NCBI GenBank assembly: GCA_041481365.1
Contig: JBGPBS010000049.1
Coordinates: forward strand, 1-10,542
Direction: 5' to 3'
Source: DASPTR01 sp041481365
Lineage (GTDB): Archaea > Thermoproteota > Bathyarchaeia > Bathyarchaeales > Bathycorpusculaceae
DNA: 10,542 nt
Each line of letters opens with the position of its first letter. The stretch's first letter is position 1. The notes beneath the pieces were generated by a model. That model was not told where the DNA came from. It did not search any database and saw nothing but the letters and a program-made list of their open reading frames with translations. A program made the translations under genes and the position numbers. Of the stretch, positions 5,103 through 10,542 are shown one piece after another.

Positions 5103-8100
5103 CTAGTGCTTCTGCTGGGCAATTGCCATAGAGACTTGCTTGTCATCTAGTTGGCTCCCATGCCATTCCACGTTGGCTTCTTTGCGGTCAGCGTGCAATT
5201 GGACTTGCTTAGCTCGGACGAGCTCAGCCATGGCTTTGACGTAGGGCTCTAATAGTCTGATGTTTTCCTCTTCAAGATCAGCTACATGCACGACTTCCAG
5301 AACATCTGTTGGCACATAGCCGAGCTCCTTTCGTAACGCTTGTATTCTCCGGGCAAGGTCCCGCATTAAGCCCTCCCCAAGTAGTTGTTCGTTTCTATGA
5401 GCATCAAGAGAAACATGCAGTTCGCCCTCCTCGGCTGAAACCCAGCCTTCTTGGGGCACATCAGATGTTTCTTGAGAGTATTCTACCGTCTTCACGTTCG
5501 AAAGTTCAAGCAGAAGGTCTTCGATACTCCGAAGTGTGTTGCATGTGTTTTCAGGCGCGACGATAATCATCTTGCTCAACGGCCATCTGCGCTTCAATCT
5601 GGCATTTTGTCTAGCGGCATAGGTCAATGAAACGCATTTGAACAACGTCTCAAATTCCTTCTCTAATGTTTCGCTTCGCATTTTCCTATCTGGCTTTGGC
5701 CAACTCTCAAAGTTAACGGACTCAGCCAGTCTTGGGTCGAGTTTTCTGTAGACGCTTTGGTAAAGGGCTTCGCTCAGGTACGGCGTAACAGGGTTGAAGA
5801 GCAGAGTCACCGTTTTCAGAACGTAGAACAGAGTTGCGTACACTGCCAGTCTTCTATCCAGAGTCTCCGGGTCGTCTGTCCATAATTCTTTTCGGACCAT
5901 TGGCACGTAGAGCCTGCTGAGAGTCTCTATGGCAAAATCCTCCAAGACCGCAAGGGCCAAGTTGAATTCACAGGTTTCCAGTTTTCCAGTGTAGCCGTCA
6001 ATGGTTTCCTGAAGCTTTGAGAGCAGCCACAGATCTGTACTCTTCAGTTGCTTCCCTTTTCTTGCCCATTCAAGCGTTTGTTTCTTCATGTTGAAACTGT
6101 CGAACTCTGCATTCTGTACGAAGAATCTGTTGAGATGATAGAGTGTTGAGAGCACCTGGTAGGTTCGGCGGCCTAGCTCGTTCGGGTCGAAGTTGATGAA
6201 ATCTATTGGCGAGCATTTTCGCAGGCTGTAGAACCTGCTTGCATCTGCAGAGTACTTGTCGAGAAGCTGATTGGCTTCTATGACGTTGCCGACGCTTTTG
6301 CTCATCTTTCTGCCTTTGGCGTCTTGGGCCAGACCCTGAAACAGAAACGACTTGTACGGGGGGTCCGCCTTACCGGTAAGTATCACATATTCTAGGAGAA
6401 GCGAGTTTGCCCATCCGCGGGTTTGGTCAACTCCTTCCGAGAGGAAGTCGACTGGCACGTATTTCGCGTATTCTTCATCGGTAAACCTCGCGTATGGTGA
6501 AGCTCCACTGTTGTGCCAAGTATCCAGCACAAAGTCTTCTCGGTACATGATGGCGCCACATTTTTCACATTTGAAAGTTATCCGATCTACCCAGGGTTTG
6601 TGAAGCTCAAAGTCGCCTTCTGGTTTTTCAAGCGCCTTTTCGAGAAGCTCCTTCTTGCTGGCTACTACGGTCTTTGCGCCGCATTTTCTGCATTTCCACA
6701 CGGGCAACGGTGCTCCCCAGACGCGTTCTCTCGATATGCACCATGGTTTGCCTTCTTTCAGGAAGCCCAGGAACCTATTCTTTGTTTCGTCGTAGAAGTA
6801 TTCCACTTTCTCAGATGCTTCCATGACCTTGGCGTTTATCTTGTCTGTCCTCAGGAAGTACTCTTTTCTTGCAAGCCACACGATCTTGTGATGAGAACGC
6901 CAGCACGTTGGATATTCGTGTTTTATAGGTTTCACTTCGACGAGCAAGTTTCTGCTTCGAAGCTCTTCGACGACCAGCTTGTCGCTGTCTCTTGCGAATA
7001 CTCCGCAGAACTTTCCACCTTCGGCTGTGAACCTGACTTCATCATCGAACGGCGCGAATATCGGCACTCCGCGTTTCATTGCTGCAGAAAAGTCATCCTC
7101 CCCGTTCCCGGGCGAAAGGTGAACAACGCCTGTGGCCGTCTCAACGTCTACAAAATCTTCGGAGATGACCTTGTGAACTAATGGATGGCTCTTCTCAAGT
7201 TCTGCCTGTCTTGGAACTATGTCTCTGAACGGATAGTCATACTTCATGCCTTCGAGGCTCTTGCCCTTGAAGGTCTCTAGTGTTCGGTATTTTTCTATTT
7301 TAAGCTCTTTCATGACTGGTTCGACGCGTTGTTTTGCTAGAATCCAGACTTCTTTGCCAACCTGCACTTTTGCATAGTCAGCATCTTGTCGGACTGCCAG
7401 CATAGTGTCCGTGATCAGTGTGAATGGCATCGTTGTCCAGATGAGCAAGTACTCGTTCTGAGAATCTGCTGCTTTGAACTTGAAGTATAGGCTTGGATCT
7501 TCGACGATTTGGTATGAGCCCTCGAAGCCTACTTCCGCATTGCTCAGGCTCGTCTGGCAGCCAGGGCAATAGGCGACAACGTAGTGCCCCTCTTCGAGCA
7601 GGTCTTGATCCCATGCGCGTTTGAGGTACAGCCATTCCCTCTCGATGTAACCGTCCAAGTAGGTCCAGTACGCTTTGCTGTGGTCCATGAAGATGCCGAG
7701 CTTTCGATCCAGCTCCACCCATTCTTTGTGATATTTCATCACGACTTTCTTGCATTCTTGTATGAAACGTTCCTCACTTACTCTTTGGAGAAGCTCCCGC
7801 TTGTTCTTGACGCCGAGCTGTTTTTCAACTTCCAGCTCAACAGGCAAGCCTTGGCAGTCCCAGCCTGCCCAGAAAGGCATGTAATAGCCCTGCATGGTTT
7901 TCAGGCGGTAGCGAAGATCCTTCATCACTCGCCCCCGTGCATGCCCAACATGGGGGATGCCATTGAGCGTTGGAGGTCCTTCGACAAAGCCTAAGATGCC
8001 TATGTTGTTCTTTTCCTTAAAATCCGTCAGCTTCTGCTGAATCTTGTTGTTTTCCCAGAATTGGCGTATTTCTCTTTCAAGCTCAAGCGGGCGGTATTCT

Positions 8101-8141
8101 GTCTGACTTGCCTCGGAATCAGTCTTGAATTTGGCGGTCAC
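5103..8141 (-). CDS. ileS: Isoleucyl-tRNA synthetase
   Basis: This 1012-residue class I synthetase charges tRNA-Ile with isoleucine in the cytoplasm. The signature HVGH is at residues 64-67 (after VEGPPTLNGIP) and KMSKS at 612-616. WDCQGLPVELEVEK and DQTRGW are the IleRS versions, not those of ValRS or LeuRS. The CP1 editing domain, which removes mischarged valine, shows WTTMPFTLITDT and the GNGEDDF segment. CWRS and CISRERVWGAPLP lead back to the catalytic core. Two zinc-knuckle pairs, C484/C487 and C525/C528, fit archaeal IleRS. The last 300 residues are the helical anticodon-binding domain and tail. The start is GTG at 8141: an in-frame stop lies three codons upstream, and GTGAT five bases before it can pair with the 16S 3' end. 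Length is normal to slightly short for archaea. Confidence 0.97.
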   Translation of the reverse strand: MTAKFKTDSEASQTEYRPLELEREIRQFWENNKIQQKLTDFKEKNNIGILGFVEGPPTLNGIPHVGHARGRVMKDLRYRLKTMQGYYMPFWAGWDCQGLPVELEVEKQLGVKNKRELLQRVSEERFIQECKKVVMKYHKEWVELDRKLGIFMDHSKAYWTYLDGYIEREWLYLKRAWDQDLLEEGHYVVAYCPGCQTSLSNAEVGFEGSYQIVEDPSLYFKFKAADSQNEYLLIWTTMPFTLITDTMLAVRQDADYAKVQVGKEVWILAKQRVEPVMKELKIEKYRTLETFKGKSLEGMKYDYPFRDIVPRQAELEKSHPLVHKVISEDFVDVETATGVVHLSPGNGEDDFSAAMKRGVPIFAPFDDEVRFTAEGGKFCGVFARDSDKLVVEELRSRNLLVEVKPIKHEYPTCWRSHHKIVWLARKEYFLRTDKINAKVMEASEKVEYFYDETKNRFLGFLKEGKPWCISRERVWGAPLPVWKCRKCGAKTVVASKKELLEKALEKPEGDFELHKPWVDRITFKCEKCGAIMYREDFVLDTWHNSGASPYARFTDEEYAKYVPVDFLSEGVDQTRGWANSLLLEYVILTGKADPPYKSFLFQGLAQDAKGRKMSKSVGNVIEANQLLDKYSADASRFYSLRKCSPIDFINFDPNELGRRTYQVLSTLYHLNRFFVQNAEFDSFNMKKQTLEWARKGKQLKSTDLWLLSKLQETIDGYTGKLETCEFNLALAVLEDFAIETLSRLYVPMVRKELWTDDPETLDRRLAVYATLFYVLKTVTLLFNPVTPYLSEALYQSVYRKLDPRLAESVNFESWPKPDRKMRSETLEKEFETLFKCVSLTYAARQNARLKRRWPLSKMIIVAPENTCNTLRSIEDLLLELSNVKTVEYSQETSDVPQEGWVSAEEGELHVSLDAHRNEQLLGEGLMRDLARRIQALRKELGYVPTDVLEVVHVADLEEENIRLLEPYVKAMAELVRAKQVQLHADRKEANVEWHGSQLDDKQVSMAIAQQKH

Positions 8142-8187
8142 CTTGCATCACATTGCACCCGCAAACACTGCAAAATAACATCTGCGA

Positions 8188-8196
8188 CATATAACC
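8188..8196 (-). promoter_or_regulatory. TATA box for ileS
   Basis: On the minus strand GGTTATATG lies about 50 bases before the GTG at 8141, preceded by a purine-rich GGCAAAG that could be the BRE. A start near 8165 would give a leader of about 24 bases containing the GTGAT ribosome-binding match. The 186-base gap (8142-8327) holds nothing else I can name. Confidence 0.4.
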
Positions 8197-8327
8197 TTTG
8201 CCTATGGAAAACTTATGCAAGCGGCGACTCGAGATTTTCTTACAACATCGCGTTGATTGTTGCGCCGGGCACTGGACTTCGTCGACGACTTCCATATCTC
8301 ATATTTCTGCAGATTGGATTTCTAGTT

Positions 8328-9563
8328 TCACATGTTCTCTCTAATCATTTTTCCGAGCCGTTGAATTCCATCGTCTATTTGTTGTTCTGAGGGGTAAGAG
8401 AAATTGAGCCTCATGGCATTCTGTCCTTTGCCATTGCAGTGGAAAGCTGAGCCGACGACGTAGGCTACTTTGTTTTCGACAGCTTTGGGGAATAGTTCGC
8501 TAGCACTCATTTTCTTCGGTAGTTTTACCCATAGGAATAATCCTCCTTCCGGTTTGGACCATTCTACGCCTTTGGGCATGTATTTTTCAAGTGCCTTCAA
8601 CATGACTTCCAGTTTTCTACCGTATGTTTTGCGGATGTTTTCTACCTGTTTTGGAAGGAGTCCTCGCTTCAAGTATTCGGCGGCCATGAATTGGGTGTAG
8701 GTCGGTGAACATAAATCCATGCTCTGCTTGGCCACTATCATGCGGTCCATCCACTCGACTGGGGCTATTATCCAGGCTAGCCTTAGCCCTGGCGCTAGCA
8801 GCTTGGAAAAAGTTCCTAATGCGATGACCTGTTTCTGGTTGTCCAAGCTGTAGATTGCTGGAACAGTTTCTCCTTTGTACCTGAGATCCCTGTAAGGGCT
8901 GTCTTCGACGATGGGAAGCTCATACTGATAAGCCAGCCGTAGGAGTTCTTTGCGCCTCTCTAACGACATGGTCACGCCGGATGGGTTCTGAAAATCCGGG
9001 ACCACATAGATGAACTTTGGTTTCTTCCCTCTTGTGGCGAGTCTTTCTAAAACTTTCTCGAGGAGATCCATTCTCATGCCATGATCGTCTTGGGGCACCC
9101 CGATCATTTTGGCACGGTAGGCGGCGAACGCTTGGAGACCTCCGATGTACGATGGTAATTCTACTACCACGATGTCTTTTGGGTCAAGGAAAACCTTGGA
9201 AACGATGTCCAGGCCCTGTTGGGAACCTGTTGTAACGAAGATGTTTTCTGGTTTGATCGTGGCTTTTTCGCGGTCTAGCCATTTTGCGATTTCTTCTCTG
9301 AATGCCATTTCTCCTTCTGTCATTCCGTATTGCAGGGCCAATGCCCCTCTTTCGCGCAGAATTTGGCACGAGATGTCTTCGAGATCTTTCACCGGAAACG
9401 TTTCGGGCCCCGGAAGTCCACCAGCAAAAGAGATCATGCCAGGTTGTCGAGTGACTTTTAGGAGTTCTCTTATTTCAGACCGTTTCATGCTGAGAGCGTT
9501 TTTGGAATAGAATGCTGTCAGATCTTTGATCAAGCTCGTCTCCCCTCCGACGTTGTTTCCCAC
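8328..9563 (-). CDS. PLP-dependent aminotransferase, LysN/MocR-like class I
   Basis: This is a fold-type I aminotransferase of up to 411 residues. The PLP lysine is Lys254 in GTFSKLLAPGLRL. Asn193 in VVPDFQNPSGVT, and Asp221 and Tyr224 in VEDSPYRDL, hold the cofactor ring. Arg385 in NAMRLNFSYP should bind the substrate carboxylate. FAGGLPGPETFP (46-57) is the N-terminal loop of the 2-aminoadipate/aromatic aminotransferase (LysN-like) group. Substrates in that group include 2-aminoadipate, leucine and aromatic amino acids, so the exact one cannot be assigned. The GTG start at 9563 lacks a Shine-Dalgarno but lies about 5-8 bases from the predicted transcription start. Inside it, GGAGGGG precedes a TTG at 9533 (residue 11), which may be the true start. 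Neighbours give no pathway clue. Confidence 0.9.
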   Translation of the reverse strand: MGNNVGGETSLIKDLTAFYSKNALSMKRSEIRELLKVTRQPGMISFAGGLPGPETFPVKDLEDISCQILRERGALALQYGMTEGEMAFREEIAKWLDREKATIKPENIFVTTGSQQGLDIVSKVFLDPKDIVVVELPSYIGGLQAFAAYRAKMIGVPQDDHGMRMDLLEKVLERLATRGKKPKFIYVVPDFQNPSGVTMSLERRKELLRLAYQYELPIVEDSPYRDLRYKGETVPAIYSLDNQKQVIALGTFSKLLAPGLRLAWIIAPVEWMDRMIVAKQSMDLCSPTYTQFMAAEYLKRGLLPKQVENIRKTYGRKLEVMLKALEKYMPKGVEWSKPEGGLFLWVKLPKKMSASELFPKAVENKVAYVVGSAFHCNGKGQNAMRLNFSYPSEQQIDDGIQRLGKMIRENM

Positions 9564-9586
9564 GTTTGTTCGTATGTTGTTGCAGT

Positions 9587-9602
9587 CAATATTTATAATA
9601 TA
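9587..9602 (-). promoter_or_regulatory. TATA box for the aminotransferase gene
   Basis: The strongly AT-rich TTATATTATAAATA on the minus strand lies about 25-40 bases before the GTG at 9563. The predicted start at about 9568-9571 supports either near-leaderless translation from 9563 or a roughly 35-base leader to the TTG at 9533. Confidence 0.5.
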
Positions 9603-9654
9603 AGGATTGGGCTGCTGCTAACTGGAACCGCGCATACTACTTGTTGGAAACCCG

Positions 9655-10542
9655 CTATAGTGCGCATTTTTTTCCGATCTGTGCTATTTTGACGTTCTTG
9701 CTTATCTTCCTGAACAGCCACGGGTTTTCTGTGTGCACTGGGAAGATTTTCTTCGGCCTGATTTGTTTGATCAAGGCTGCGAGTTGATCTCTGTTTAGGT
9801 GTCCAGATGCATGCAGTTGATGGAAGTGGAGCCCAAAATGGTCTAGCCATTTATGCATGACGTCATCTTGTATGTCTTCTTCGCTGAACGGTTCGCTCAT
9901 GCTGTGGATGAAGTGGCTTCCCGTTTCCGGTCGGATGTCGATGAGTTCTGTGAACTGGTAGAAGTCCAGATCCATGATCAATTTGCGTTGATTCTTGCTT
10001 ACGAAATCATGTGTGACCATTTTGTCCATGAATTTTCTCTCCCAAACATAATAGTCCCTTTCATCGAACTTGCCTGATTTTTTTCGCCTGTAATAGACGA
10101 ATATGCTTTCGTCCTTCATGGGGTCTGGGAAACTGAGACGCCTATCTTCCACGAGCCTGCTTAGCAGATATGCAGTCTTCGGGGAGATCACGATTCTTCT
10201 TCCGCATTTTTTGGCCACGTTGTAGAAGCTTCTGAACCGGTCCATGTCTCGGCTGTAATGCGTGACGAAAACGGCTTTGTTAGTCGAGGATACGATTTCG
10301 GTGCCTAAGGAGTCAACCTCTTGCTCAGAATGGTTCTTTCTTTTCTCGGTCTCGACCATCCTGGTGCCCTCGCAGATCAAGGCTGCAGGCTCGCACGCTT
10401 GCGCTTTTGAAGCAAATTCCTCGGTCATGTCCTTCCTTGGACCGTGAACCCTGAGGTCTCCCGTGTACGCGATCGTGCCTTCAGAAGTGTCAATCAAGAA
10501 CCCATATGCTGCGGGGATTGAATGGTCAACGTGGACGGGTTC
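9655..10542 (-). CDS. RNase J-like MBL/beta-CASP nuclease, 3' part
   Basis: The gene is cut by the right edge; the frame is open to 10542 (295 residues here), so the TTG at 10497 is not its start. The visible part begins PVHVDHSIPAAYGF, the D-H-S region of RNase J-type metallo-beta-lactamases, followed by IAYTGDLRVHGP with the metal-binding aspartate of motif 4. A beta-CASP insert follows: VFVTHYSRDMDRFRSFYNVAKKCGRR, then PETGSHFIHSMSEPFSEE. The fold closes with HASGHLNRDQL (ASGH at 9799-9810) and FPVHTENP (PVHTE at 9727-9741), the late histidine motifs. Such enzymes are zinc-dependent 5'-exo/endoribonucleases of RNA turnover. The HxHxDH motif should lie off the window. The TGSQGEP-like motif of canonical RNase J is replaced by a TGS...SEPF version, so it may be a divergent subfamily. 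Confidence 0.88.
   Translation of the reverse strand, partial: EPVHVDHSIPAAYGFLIDTSEGTIAYTGDLRVHGPRKDMTEEFASKAQACEPAALICEGTRMVETEKRKNHSEQEVDSLGTEIVSSTNKAVFVTHYSRDMDRFRSFYNVAKKCGRRIVISPKTAYLLSRLVEDRRLSFPDPMKDESIFVYYRRKKSGKFDERDYYVWERKFMDKMVTHDFVSKNQRKLIMDLDFYQFTELIDIRPETGSHFIHSMSEPFSEEDIQDDVMHKWLDHFGLHFHQLHASGHLNRDQLAALIKQIRPKKIFPVHTENPWLFRKISKNVKIAQIGKKCAL

Noticed and set aside
6513..7181. Long plus-strand frame opposite ileS (222 codons)
   Set aside because: It is the mirror of a strongly conserved synthetase gene and has a low-complexity, Phe/Cys-rich translation; a shadow frame.

Overview
The window looks archaeal, most likely from an uncultivated Bathyarchaeia-like or related TACK lineage. 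The lineage is an inference from protein style, not a database result. Support comes from an archaeal-type IleRS with paired CxxC knuckles, a PEF-type C-terminal anchor on a secreted repeat protein, TATA-box promoters about 25-35 bases before starts with little Shine-Dalgarno use, a pNOB8/SSV-like tyrosine integrase, and an RNase J-like beta-CASP nuclease.

Left part (1 to about 4.8 kb) is accessory. It holds a gene-end fragment (17-223), a Rep-like protein with TTG start (357-1040), a secreted five-repeat surface protein (1127-2113), and a winged-helix regulator on the minus strand (2366-2956). A divergent two-gene unit follows: an unknown 131-aa protein (3036-3431) and a tyrosine integrase (3436-4774). 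The integrase is broken by a +1 frameshift just before the conserved histidine and nucleophilic tyrosine. Three bases after the integrase stop comes a minus-strand stretch that looks like the 3' half of a tRNA (T-arm with TTCGAAT), which could be an attachment-site remnant. Together this reads as one end of an integrated plasmid or virus, with its right boundary at about 4.78-4.82 kb.

Right part (4.9-10.5 kb) is core housekeeping, all on the minus strand: tRNA-Ala(CGC) with encoded CCA and the G3:U70 identity pair, isoleucyl-tRNA synthetase, a LysN/MocR-like PLP aminotransferase, and the 3' part of an RNase J-like metallo-beta-lactamase nuclease running off the right edge.

The regulator and the 131-aa/integrase unit share a 79-base divergent promoter region. 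It has a TATA box usable on both strands and an adjacent 19-base imperfect dyad. This suggests that the regulator controls itself and the integrase unit.
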